From positions 1,870,512 to 1,934,511 of the forward strand of contig NW_022985439.1 of assembly GCF_010093595.1 (NCBI RefSeq): a stretch of DNA of 64,000 nucleotides, read 5' to 3'. The notes under the pieces are model-generated. The model made no database searches and was not told the DNA's origin. It saw nothing but the letters and a program-made list of their open reading frames with translations. Of this stretch, positions 20,464-30,595 are shown piece after piece. This stretch comes from Mytilinidion resinicola (Eukaryota > Ascomycota > Dothideomycetes > Mytilinidiales > Mytilinidiaceae). Every line of letters begins with the position of its first letter. Positions within the stretch are counted from its first letter, which is position 1. Position numbers and translations under genes: made by a program.

Positions 20464-22088
20464 CAGTCTATTCTATAATAACTTCCTCATCTTTTTGACA
20501 CGTACGAGCATTATATCCTGTCTCGCCGCAGCGCCTACAGCGCGCTTGCTGCCGTGCACTTCCACCCGGGCGCCTCCTATTTTGACGCATTTCGCCCTCA
20601 ATTTGTTTATTAGCTTCCTTTTGAGCGATTATATCAGACCCCTGTGCCTTTGTTAGGACTCCTTGCCTCTGAATTNNNNNNNNNNNNNNNNNNNNNNNNN
20701 NNNNNNNNNNNNNNNNNNNNNNNNNNNNNNNNNNNNNNNNNNNNNNNNNNNNNNNNNNNNNNNNNNNNNNNNNNNNNNNNNNNNNNNNNNNNNNNNNNNN
20801 NNNNNNNNNNNNNNNNNNNNNNNNNNNNNNNNNNNTGAGAGCCTAGCTCAAGAGCATTGCTTGGTGTTTTTGATTCCCATTGAGCCTCCACCACGGCGAG
20901 AGGCGACGGCGTACGAAGCACAACATCAAGCTTTGAGAGCACTGCCTCTGGATCAAGCGGCACAAGGCCGGCGCCTCGAAAGCTTGCGCAAATATTGCTC
21001 TTTATAAACGAGTTGTTAAATGCTGCTTTAAAAGCTGGTAGGAACTCAAGCTTCGTGATGTGGTTGATGTGGTTGCGCGCTAGATCCTTAATTTGGCGAC
21101 CGTATGCTTTTTTCAACGGCGCAAAACAGCCTACATCAAGCGGCTGCAATAGATGCGAGGCGTGCGGCGGCATACATAGCGTGATGATATTGTTCTCCTT
21201 GCAAAGCTCTTTAAATTCGAGCGAGTTGTGGCTCTTATAACCGTCCAAAATAAGCAAGCGATGTGCGCCTACGGTGCGGTCCTTTGTATGCGTATTGAAA
21301 TATTATAGCTATGCAACACCAAGCTTATTTATTGTCCAGCCATTGTCGCTTACTGCTATAGCCCAGTCTGGCGGTATATCGCTGCCCTCGTACCATGCAG
21401 AGAGGTGGTACTTGCCCGCAAGGATGATGAACGGCGGGATTGCCCATCCACATGCGTTGATGGCCTTGATTACAGTGGCCCACTCGCGATCACCTGGTTG
21501 TATAGCTTTTGGTCAATTTCGTCTCTCGGAGCCTGTAACAACTACTCCTGTTGAGATAACACCCATCTAGAAGCCGGTTTCATCGAAGTTGTAGGAGTCG
21601 TCATCCGTGATACCGTACTTCGCCTTTATATTGCGCACAAGCTCAAACCACGGCGCAATAATCCTTGGATCTTTGCATAGAGCTCTCTGGCAATTATACT
21701 TTCGATTAAACCGTGTTTAAAGCTTATCGGTCCGCTTGACAAAGTTGCATGGCCAGTTCTTGCCAACCTGGCCGGCACTGTGCTCTCTGAGTAACTTATT
21801 GGCCATATCTCTTACAGCGTTTAAGCTAGGCGCAAACCCTCGCGAATCCAGATCGAGTACATATTCAATAATAACTGATTCCTCTAGCTTTGCAAGCTTT
21901 TTTGAATTGGGCTCACAATCGCGTCGAGCGGTGGTTCCGGCGCGTCGGTCTTGGAGCGTGCTTCTAGGGATGTTGTACGTTACAACAGTGCGTCGTTCGC
22001 TTTGAAGTTGATTCTTATCAATTGCTAAGATAGCTAGGCAGATTCGGCCTTCTTTTTGGATTGATTGTACATTGCGTTGTTGAGACAT
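20464..22088 (-). pseudogene. decayed pogo-like transposase
   Basis: The N-terminal part (22088-21717) reads well and matches element 1 (RICLAILAI, YNIPRSTLQDRRAG, GQVGKNWPCNFVKR). It then stops at TAA where element 1 has AAA. A second stop (TAG) replaces the Gln codon after the first catalytic motif, with FDETGF before it. A later part (21257-20836) again matches: LDGYKSHNSLEF, LQPLDVGCFAPLKKAYG. The C-terminal part is lost in the N run and after it. It cannot make a full transposase, but DNA-binding fragments are conceivable. Confidence 0.85.
20676..20835. other. assembly gap of 160 N
   Basis: A run of undetermined bases inside the decayed transposase. It corresponds to the charged region before the zinc knuckle of element 1. 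Confidence 0.99.
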
Positions 22089-22171
22089 AGTGGTTGAAAG
22101 CTAACGGAGCGCGTTTTGGTGATGAGGTGGCCGGCTCGCTTAGGTGGCCGGCTCGCTTGTGTTGCACGTTA

Positions 22172-22475
22172 GTTATAGTTAAACGATGGTGTCTTAGTCA
22201 TCCAATCCTCACCTCCTGGCAAAATCCTTTTGTCGCAGACCAGGGCATTAGCTGTGGAGGCCTGAGGCAGGAACTGCATTAATAAGCTTGCCATCAAAGT
22301 TATAACTATAGATAATGGGAGGGGTAACCCGACCAATATGTACATACCATTGTCACGTGAATGTCGTATTTCCCTCCCATCCTTCAGCCTCACCATTCCT
22401 GTCTTCAACATCATCCACGCTAATAGCTCCACAGTATGCTGTATTTCAAGTCTTCCGTCGAAACCTCCTCCAAGT
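22172..22475. other. intergenic between transposon and HET pseudogene
   Basis: Probably the old promoter of the HET gene. A frame is open from 22338 but has no conserved content before the ATG at 22476. Confidence 0.3.
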
Positions 22476-23655
22476 ATGAGATCTCAGCAGCCTTACCATT
22501 ACTCACGACTCGAAGGAGCAGACGCTATCAGGCTGGTCGTCATTCAGCCTTCCACGGACCTTGCCGCGCCAGTTCAATGTTCGCTCCTCCACGCTTCACT
22601 CGTAGAATGCGAGGATGACATCGTTGATCATTATGTTGCCCTCTCATATGTTTGGGGTGACCAGAACAATCGCCGCGCCATCGAGGTAGACAGGAGGACT
22701 CTCAACATCACAGCCTCGCTCGATGAAGCACTTCGGCATCTTCGAGATCATCGTAACACTCTGTGAGTATGGGCAGACGGAGTTTGTATCAACAAAAAAG
22801 ATGTTGAGGAAAGAAATGAGCAAGACAGGCTGATGGGAAGAGTCTACGAGCATGCCGCTCATACGATCGTTTTTCTTAGACTAGCGAGCCAAGAAACAGA
22901 CCTTCTGTTTAATATTTCCAAATCTTTACGGCCACCAGGACAACTGGGGCACAGCAGGGCTTTCCTGGAACAATTTAGGGGGCTATCGATCCGTGAATAC
23001 AAAAATATCGTCAAAGATATTTTCACTAGAACATGGTTCAGCCGCGTTTGGGTTCTACAAGAACTTGTCCTCTCCTCAAATCCCTGGGTCCAGTGTGGAA
23101 TATCTCGGACTAAATGGAAACGCTTATGCGAGCACTTACTAGATCCATTTCCTGCCGGTGTAGCTACTGGCGAACTTGGTAGATTACTTCGTCCTTTGAC
23201 AGACATGGATGAGGCCCGGAATCGGTTCAATGTCAATCGCGCAACAACTGGTGTACACTCTTATGACCGGTTTTTTGACTTGATAATCTCGAGGAGAGGA
23301 ATGGGAGCGTCTGATCCAAGAGATATGATTTATGCCCACCTTGGGATGGCAGACGTCCATACCCAGAATACGTTTGGGATTGACTACGAGCAGTCATGCT
23401 CCCAAGTGCTCGAGGACGTCGCCACCCAGTTCATACGATCCTCCAAAGACCTGTCCATTCTCAATCACATCGGAAACATTGAACTAGTCAAACGGCAACC
23501 TAAGCCTCCGACTTGGGTCCCAGACTAGTCAACACCTCTCATATCCAAAGGTCTCGAAAAAAAGGTCCAGGCTTTCGTGTCGAGGCATCTACAGAGTTTG
23601 CTTATGTATCATTCGTCATCCCACATGTCTTAGGCCTCTTCGGAGATAACTACTG
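22476..23655 (+). pseudogene. HET-domain gene with in-frame stops
   Basis: From the ATG at 22476 the frame reads a HET (heterokaryon incompatibility) domain: YVALSYVWGD, then LDEALRHLRD, VWADGVCIN, ERNEQDRLMGRVYEHA, TRTWFSRVWVLQELVL and later DPRDMIYAHLGMAD. A TGA at 22764-22766 interrupts it just before VWADGVCIN, where family members usually have Arg or Trp. A TAG at 23525-23527 falls in TWVPD-stop-S, where nearly all HET proteins have WVPDWS. After that a weak continuation in another frame (EASTEFAYVSFVIP) suggests a further shift. Both stops fit single C-to-T or G-to-A changes. HET proteins trigger cell death on non-self recognition. The gene starts 300 bases from the decayed transposon. 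Confidence 0.8.
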
Positions 23656-23667
23656 AGTTATCGATTA

Positions 23668-25126
23668 ATGACCACTTTCCACAGACTACTCCCGCCTATA
23701 GCAATCCTCTATCTCTGCAACTTCTTCGACAGATCCAATGTAGGCAACGCCAAAATCCTAGGTCTCGAGGATGATCTTCACCTCACCAACCACCACTATG
23801 CCGTCGCCTTGTCCATCTTCTACGTCTTCTACGTTGTCTCAGACCTCCCGTCAAACCTCTTCCTCAAAACTGCCACCCCTAGGCTCTGGCTCCCCATCCT
23901 AGCTATCTTATGGGGGATCGTCGTGATGTGCATCGGCTTCGTCCGGAACTTCGCTGAATTCGTCGTTGTACGCTCGCTGCTCGGCATCTTCGAGGGTGGG
24001 TTGTATCCCGGCTCGCTGCTGTATCTTTCAATGATGTACACGAAGGAAGAGTTAGCACTGCGAGTGGGCATATTCTACTCTTCCGCGTCGCTATCGGGGG
24101 CCTTCGGTGGTCTACTTGCCTCCGGGCTCTCGCACGTCCCGAAAACGTCAATAGTGGATGGGAAATGGCGATGGGTATGCCCTCTACCCTGAATCCTTCG
24201 TGCTACGCTGACATGTAGAAATAGATCATGATCATAGAGTACATCTTAACCATCCTCTGCGGCATCAGCGCAATCTTCCTGATCCCGAACTCCGTGGAAA
24301 CTGCCAGCTTCCTCACTCCCACCGAGCGCTCGCACGCCAGTGCTCGCCTCCAAGCATCCAATTACATCTTCGGATCCCCTACCGAGCCAGAATAGTTTCA
24401 GTGGTCCGAAGTCATTCGCGGTATCCTCTCGCCCCAGCTCTGGCTCAACGCAACCGCATATTTCGCTATATGCTGCGCTCTCTACTCATTCAGTCTCTTC
24501 TTACCCTCGATCATCGTATCCCTAGGCCGCTCCGGCAGCAAAGCCCAACTCATGACCGTCCCGCCGTACGCCGTAGCCGCTGTGACAGGCACTTTAGTTG
24601 CCTTCTTATCTGACCGACTGCGGTTGCGCGGCGTCCTTGTGCTCTTCACCCTACCTCTAGGTGTGATCGGTTACGCAGTGATTGCGCGAGTGGAGAGCGC
24701 CTCCGTCAAGTACGGGATGACCTTCCTAATGGCCGTCGGTATCTACTCATCAGTACCACCAATATTGGTATGGCTGCTAAATAACAGCGCTGGGCACTAC
24801 AAGCGTGCCACCTCAGGTGCTATGCAGCTGGTGATAGCGAATTGCGGGGGAATCGTGGCCGCGTTTCTCTATCCGAATGATCAGAAGCCGGTGTATTATG
24901 AGAGTCATAATGTTGTGATGGGGTGCCTCTGCTATGCTTGGTTGGCGTAAGTCTGATTTCTACGTCCCTTACCCGACATATCTCTCCTCCAATCTACTAA
25001 CTAGATGGTAGTGTCCTGAACGTTTTGTACTGTCTGAAAGTTAACAAAGATAAGGCCGAAGGAAAATATGACAAGTACATCGGGTACGGAGACGACAGAG
25101 ATCCATCCTTCAAGATGATTCTCTAA
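23668..25126 (+). pseudogene. MFS transporter (allantoate-permease type) with in-frame stop
   Basis: Three exons, 23668-24174, 24225-24946 and 25012-25126, join in phase. The protein has the Dal5/ACS-type anion:cation symporter pattern: LYLCNFFDRSNVGNAKI in the first membrane helix, RSLLGIFEGGLYPGSLLYLSMMYTKEELALRVGIFYSS, and conserved late helices (ILVWLLNNSAGHYKRATSGAM). A TAG at 24393-24395, in the loop between the two six-helix halves (EPE-stop-FQWSEV), truncates it; a CAG original is likely. The usual cytoplasmic N-terminus of about 50 residues before helix 1 is also absent, so a first exon may be lost. The likely cargo was a small carboxylate or amide. It ends 109 bases from the convergent HCCA-isomerase-like gene. 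Confidence 0.75.
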
Positions 25127-25235
25127 AAGCACAACCTGGAGCCTAAGTCTCCTGCAACCACAAAACTTTGCCCTTCCATAGCATACCTAGATAGAAGCCC
25201 CCATCCCAATCCAATCCAACCCACCCTCAACCCCC

Positions 25236-25883
25236 CTATACCACCGGCAACGCAATCGCCTCCCGCCCACTCCCCAAAACCTCCTCCAACATCTCCAGCC
25301 GATCCTGCCCCCAAAGCGGCTCCCCCCTATACACATAGACCGGCGCCCCAAAAAACCGCCCCTCCTCTGCCTCCCGCGTTAGCTTGCTTTCCTGCTCCCT
25401 CAACCCCCCCTCCCCCTCCGCCCTCTCCACCAACCGTCCCCCCTCAAGCCCACACTCCCCCGCCACCCGCGCCACCGTCCCCGCATCCGCCACATCCCCC
25501 TCCTCCGCCCACACCAGCCTCAACCCCCTCTGCGCAAATGCCCGCACGCGCCCGCTGTCATGCCCTTCCTCCTCAATCGCGGCGAGCAGCACGCGGTGCG
25601 CGAGCGAGGGGTCCGCGGGGTAGATGCGCGGGTGCGGTGTGACGGGCACGCCGCGGATACGGCGCCAGCGCTCCATTTCGAGCAGGCGGTAGGCCTGGCG
25701 CTGGGGGGAGCGCTGGGCCACGGGGAGCCCGCCGGAGATGGAGAAGATGTGGGGCAGGTTGATGGGTTTGTAGATGAGGCGGGCGTTGTGGCGGGCGGCG
25801 AGGGCGTGCAGGTGCGCGCTGCCGATGTGGGACCACAGGGAGATGAAGGAGAAGTAGTAGGTTATTGTTGGGCCGGTGGGCAT
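25236..25883 (-). CDS. DsbA-fold / HCCA-isomerase-like (GST kappa) protein
   Basis: A single exon of 215 residues. The start ITYYFSFISLWSHIGSAHLHALAARH matches the thioredoxin-fold opening of 2-hydroxychromene-2-carboxylate isomerases and kappa GSTs, in which a Ser in the YFSFxSxWS region contacts glutathione. It is followed by VYKPINL-like IYKPINLPHIF, the RQAYRLLEMERWRRIRGVPVTPHP segment and a C-terminal GRFFGAPVYVYRGEPLWGQDRLEML, the cis-Pro loop region (GAPV). Bacterial relatives (NahD) isomerise a naphthalene-degradation intermediate; fungal relatives are mostly untested. G+C is high and codon third positions are G/C-rich. It shares a short terminator region with the convergent MFS pseudogene. 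Confidence 0.8.
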   Translation of the reverse strand: MPTGPTITYYFSFISLWSHIGSAHLHALAARHNARLIYKPINLPHIFSISGGLPVAQRSPQRQAYRLLEMERWRRIRGVPVTPHPRIYPADPSLAHRVLLAAIEEEGHDSGRVRAFAQRGLRLVWAEEGDVADAGTVARVAGECGLEGGRLVERAEGEGGLREQESKLTREAEEGRFFGAPVYVYRGEPLWGQDRLEMLEEVLGSGREAIALPVV

Positions 25884-26292
25884 GGTTAGGGTTGGGGTGG
25901 GAGACTACTGTGGGATATTGGGAGGGGGGGCAGCGTGACGTAGGATCTGGATTTTTGGGATGGTTGTGGTGGTTGGAAGGGAGGTTTAGATGTGTAGTTG
26001 AAGGTTGATGGGAAGCTGTACATGGCTCGCAGTTCGATTGGCTAAAGATTTAGTCTTTTCAAAGAGGGCAGTGGTGAGCACGTAATGGTGCATCATCCCA
26101 GTCGTTCGGTAGACATGATTTGTACCGTATTTTCGTTTTATTTCCGGTTGACATTGGATAGCACAGGAAGACAGACCTCTGATTAAAAATACCGTATTGA
26201 AAGCTTTCTAGACATGCTACACATGTTTCCTCTTGAATTCTTCGCCCTTGCTGACCTACGCATTACCTAGAGATTAACCAAACGGTACAGCT
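25884..26292. other. intergenic, nothing recognised
   Basis: Lies upstream of the HCCA-isomerase-like gene and downstream of the monooxygenase gene, both on the minus strand. No frame or repeat is supported. Confidence 0.4.
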
Positions 26293-27914
26293 CTACTTCC
26301 TACACTTCACAATAGCTCGGGCTCTCTCCAGTTCTGCCGGAAGATTTACGTCCCAAATCCAGCCCATGCGGTTTCTTATATTTCTCTCAATAGCCTCCAA
26401 ATCGTCGCCTTCAAGTTCGAAATCATACAGCATTGAGGCTTCCCGACTTGTCTCTACTAAGTTCTGCGTCCTGGGCCGTCGAACAAGGTCATATGCCTCG
26501 AATGCTGTCTCGAGGCCTGCTACTCCAGTGCCTGCTTTCACAGCGTCTCCCACCAAATTGGCCAGGATGTAAGCGTCTTCGATTGCCATACCGGCACCTG
26601 CGCCTTGGTGTGGTGTTGACGCATGAGCAGCATCACCGAGAATGCAGATGCGCTTCTTGTGGTAGGTGCTCGCGGGAGGGTGGTTGAAGAGCGCCCATAT
26701 ATCCGGTTTCTGCATCAGGGAGATGATGCTGTGGACAGTGGAGCCCCACTCGGCGAAGTCTTCGAGCATTTCGTCTTTTGTGGTGTGCACGACCCAGTCC
26801 TTCGAAGGCCAAGCGGAACGAGAGGCGAATGCGACAACTGCTAGCATCAGTCTATAGCTCTAGTGGAGCCGGAAGTGCGGGATGTATGTTCGAGTTGAGC
26901 TCACCATTCATTGTCTTCCCCTTTTCAATTGGAAATGTCAGCACATGACCATGATAGCCGAAATACAGTTGACTGTTCACAGCCTTCTCCTCGCCTAACA
27001 GCTCCATCGCCTTCTCCATTGGAACGAGCCCCCGGTACGCATACTTGCCGGAGAACACAGCTCTCGCGGCAGGATCATCCTTCCCGAGCAAGATTTCTCT
27101 CGTCCGCGACTTGATTCCATCGCACCCAATTACCGCCGTATGCTGCGCCTTGGTGCCATCCGCGAATTTCAGCACCACATCCCCACTTCCATCCCCCGCC
27201 TCCTCTACGTCCACTAGCTTCTTGCCAAACCGCGACAGCTCCTCCGGCACCAGCTTCACCATCTCATCCAGAAAGTGCGCGCGGTGTACCCCACCCCGGC
27301 TGTTCGGGTTTGTAAACTCGACATCGCAGACCAAGTCGCCAACCTGACTGCCCTCGGGGAACTTATACCGCGCATCCCCGACTCGGCAGCTGAACCACAG
27401 CTTCTCGTGACTGGGCCACTGGTTCGCCGTCTTGCGCCGCAGGAAGCCTTCCTTGATCTCCGGGTCGAGTAAAGTCATCGCACGCACCGAGTTGGGCCCA
27501 AAGCCCACCCCGGCGCCGATTTCGCCAAAGCGCGCGGCGGCTTCGTAGAGAGTTATTGGGACGTCGTGCTTGACTTAAGGTGGTAGTACACATGTTAGCG
27601 GGGTTTCATGAAGGATGGGGAGTGGATTGGGACAGATACTGAATCCTCTGGTGTTGGTTGTCCTTGAGTGCCACCCAAATCGTGTTTAGGACACGACTAC
27701 CGAGTTCAAAGCGGCTGAATTGGGTACTCAAACACGACTTGAGTGGGTGTCAAGGGTGTCAAACACGACTTAGTCACGGCTCAACACAGTTCCAGGAACA
27801 ATGACACCAGAGAATTGGGATATGTGTACTAAGACCTTACGTACGGAGGCCGATGGCAAGGGTTAGGCCGGCGATGCCGCCGCCTACGATGGCGACGTTG
27901 GGTTTATGGGCCAT
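26293..27914 (-). CDS. FAD-dependent monooxygenase, salicylate-hydroxylase-like
   Basis: Three exons, 27914-27845, 27573-26905 and 26837-26293, in consistent phase, give about 427 residues. The dinucleotide-binding motif is VAIVGGGIAGLTLAIGL (residues 7-23). The DG motif is GCDGIKSRTREILLG. The FAD ribityl GD motif is ILGDAAHASTPHQGAGAGMAIEDAYILA. FGPNSVRAM and PMEKAMELLG fit the salicylate-hydroxylase-like class A flavoprotein monooxygenases, which hydroxylate aromatic acids using NAD(P)H and oxygen. The exact substrate is not readable. Intron 1 is 271 bases, much longer than usual here, and holds short repeats. The protein looks complete. Its neighbour, the HCCA-isomerase-like gene, also suggests aromatic chemistry. 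Confidence 0.85.
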
Positions 27915-28598
27915 TTTTATAGCAATTGGCTGAGGTTTGGTAGGGGGAATTCCTAATGACCTGAGTAGTGTGAAGAGCAATACAAGTAGAACTAGAATAT
28001 GACGTTTAGACTGATGCTAAAGTGCTTCTCAGTAGGTTAGCCAGCGACGAGTATATATATGGCGGGGTCGTACGAGGAGCCCCTCCACGGCCGATATGCA
28101 GGCGACATATCGGCCCCACACGCAATGTCGACGTGTTCGCCCTGCCGTGCCGCCGTGCCTGCCGTTGCCCTGTGCAGGGTGATGCATGTGGTGGTTGCAT
28201 AGCAATACCTGAAGCATGCAGGATCGACGAGGTTTCGTGCATGGCGGGGATACGTTACCCCGCGCCGATCCGAGGCCCGGCCACTAGCGCCGATCATTCA
28301 CTACTCCACTCGTTCACCTGCCCGCAATAGGTATTTTCCAGTCACGCTCACTTTCGTCTGAACTCTTGTGCTCAAAAGGTGGGTCGTGTTACTCTAATCC
28401 CGTAGTCCTCGATGCAGTGCCGGTGCACCCTTGCCTCTCTAGAGACCTAGTGATACCTACGTCATCATGTCCTTCCTCTTTGAGGCACATTCACTGACTT
28501 TCTCCAGCTGCAAAGCATTCCCGTACACTATTCTCACTCGATACTAGCTGATACCACTGCACATCATCTTTTATGTTTGGATACTTTGTTCTTGCATC
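27915..28598. promoter_or_regulatory. divergent upstream region of monooxygenase and pyroglutamyl-peptidase-like genes
   Basis: The two flanking genes start here in opposite directions. A TATATATAT-like stretch at about 28052-28062 and a GC-rich block (28070-28280) are visible. The short frames in the GC-rich block are not convincing. Confidence 0.35.
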
Positions 28599-29630
28599 AT
28601 GCCTCGAACCTCAGGAGCTGCGGTGCCTCAGCCATCTCAGGAAAAGACTGAGGATCCAGTCACGGTCTTAGTAACGGGCTTTGGAGTATGTACCTCTCAT
28701 GGACACAATTTCTGAATCTCTCTCCCTTCTCCCCTTTTGGAGACAATTCCATCTTTCCTTTACACCTCTCTTTTCCAATTGCATCTTTGTCCCAATTCTC
28801 CTCACAGAGATCAACGACATCATTATGATCAGAACTTTTCAATATTCTTTACCTTCCCAAGACCTCATTATTATCCCTCCTCTCAAGAGAAATACCAACA
28901 ACGTCAGCCCTTTCTAGAAAAATATCCCGTCAATTCCTCCTGGTCAATAGCGAGCACCCTCCCAGCAATCCTCCCCGCAACGCCACTCCACCCAACGCCA
29001 ATACGAATTATCGTTCACCACGAACCTATCCGTGTCGCATACCACAGCGTCACCAATATCATTCCCGCCATCATAGACTCTTGCGTCCCAAAACCGGATA
29101 TCGTCTTCCATATCGGCCTCGCGGCCGGCCGCACCTTCTACACTCTTGAGCGCGGTGCCCACCGCACCGGCTACAATTCCATCCCCGACGTCGATGGTAA
29201 GCTCTTCTCCGAAGCTGAAGTGGCCGCGCGCTGGCCGCATCTCCCTCCCATCCTCAAAACCGCCTTCAAAACCGACGACGTGTGGCGGCGGTGGCGAGCG
29301 CAGCTGCCAGATTCCAACGTCGATATTAGGCCGAGCGAGGATGCGGGGAACTTCATGTGCGGGTTTATTTATTATAATACCCTGGCGCACTTTTACCAGC
29401 AAAAGGATGAGGAGCGCCCGGTTACGTTTCTGCATGTGCCGAATCTGCCGACGAAGAAGGACGTCGACCAGGGGCGGGATGTAGCGTGCGCGCTGATCAG
29501 GGCGATGGTAGACAGTAGACGCGAACATGGGGTTACAGATGGGATTGCGGAGAAGTTAGTCAATCGGGCAGCGGAGATTATGGTAGAAAAGGATGAGGGG
29601 CCGAAGACTGATGTGAATTTTGTGGCCTGA
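28599..29630 (+). CDS. pyroglutamyl-peptidase I-like protein (C15)
   Basis: Two exons, 28599-28685 and 28908-29630 (donor GTATGT, acceptor CGTCAG), give 269 residues. The spliced start reads VLVTGFGPFLEKYPVNSSW, the hallmark opening of C15 pyroglutamyl peptidases. DIVFHIGLAAGRTFYTLERGAHRTGYN carries the conserved Glu/Arg region. AGNFMCGFIYYNTL holds the likely catalytic Cys (the family has GxYLCNxxyY). RPVTFLHVPNLP holds the likely catalytic His. The enzyme would remove N-terminal pyroglutamate from peptides in the cytosol; no signal peptide is seen. Fungal members are longer and more variable than bacterial ones (about 215 residues). The 222-base intron is pyrimidine-rich. Confidence 0.8.
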
Positions 29631-30595
29631 GCGAGTAGAGGTAGGAAGAGGAAAGAGAAGGAAAATATACGAGGTATCAAAGAGCAGGGTGGAAGGGGCA
29701 GATAGTCTTCGTTTCTTTTTTGTACATTTTTATGGTCGGTTGGATACTGGGATACTGGATACGTCATTGACTCATGAGTAAAAGTATTAGTTCGCGACTG
29801 GTTCCGTTGCTTCCTCTTGTTTCAACCCATTCTATCGAAGGAAGACTCGAAACGAAGTCTGTACATATCCTATTGCGTCTTACATACGTAGTCTCCATGA
29901 ACCGAAAGGTTGACGAGTTCTTCTTTTTTTTTTCGGCCTCTCTTACAAGACTTTCTGGCCGATTTCACTTCTCCTTTCATCCATCCTTCAGTCAACACTC
30001 AGAACATTCCTAGTCCTCCTTCTATATTATAACCCCAGCGTCTTGAAGCCGAGATCGTTTCTTCCCACCCTCCTGCGATGGAGCATTCGTAAATATTGGG
30101 AGGTAGGAAAGCATACATTCTTTTGGGACGGAGGTGTGGGAACCTCTTATTCATATCACATAGTGATTTCCCGCGAACCTAGAATGCCACAACCAGCCTG
30201 ATAGATGTCGCCGCCATACTATCTCTATACACGATGACAACCTCCCTTGCTGGCAAATGTGCGGATGACACCTACGAGGCGTATGCCCTAGCCTCGGGTT
30301 CGGGTTAGCGTCGTTGCGACACAGCACATGATATATCGTAGTAGGTGACGAGTGACGAATGAAATATTCATCACGCTCGAGAAGCGCACGTGCAAGCCAC
30401 GGGCCGTCTGTCGGACCCTATAGCCCCGCCATCGATTTGACAGCAACCTCCATAAACCCATTGGCGACTGCTAATCCAGCTCCTCGCACAACATACTATC
30501 AGCAACCTCCTCCTAGCAGGTCCATATACACTGGACCTGATACCTCCATGGGTGATTCACTGTCTACAGGGCTCACCTTTCCCACGACTATCATC
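29631..30595. other. intergenic; 5' region of the P450 gene
   Basis: No further gene is supported. A homopolymer T run (about 29924-29934) is present. The P450 frame is open upstream to an ATG at 30359, but the residues before 30596 are low in complexity and atypical for the family. Confidence 0.4.

Larger units (their letters stand above)
20349..22169 (-). mobile_element. decayed pogo-like transposon, relative of the element at 14.6 kb
   Basis: Fifty-base terminal inverted repeats (20349-20398 and 22120-22169, one mismatch) are flanked by TA (20347-20348 and 22170-22171). They share the overall design with element 1, including the tandem 15-mer, but all four copies read AAGCGAGCCGGCCAC instead of ...GTCCAC, and the outer bases are ACGTGCAACAC. 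Internal sequence aligns with element 1 along its length, but the transposase frame is broken. A run of 160 N (20676-20835) interrupts the element. Confidence 0.9.

Noticed and set aside
22764..22766. Selenocysteine reading of the in-frame TGA
   Set aside because: Filamentous ascomycetes lack selenoprotein machinery and the same gene carries a second stop (TAG).
22762..22779. A GT...AG segment around the TGA in the HET gene that could be an intron
   Set aside because: GTGAGT to GGCAG spans only 14 bases, far below any functional fungal intron.
28022..28330. Overlapping small frames in the GC-rich block upstream of the monooxygenase
   Set aside because: Four frames overlap on both strands, all His/Arg/Cys/Pro-rich, with no motif; expected by chance in GC-rich DNA.
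30359..30595. An N-terminal extension of the P450 starting at the ATG at 30359
   Set aside because: The extension is Ser/Pro/Ala-rich and lies before the typical membrane anchor; P450s of this class start at the anchor.
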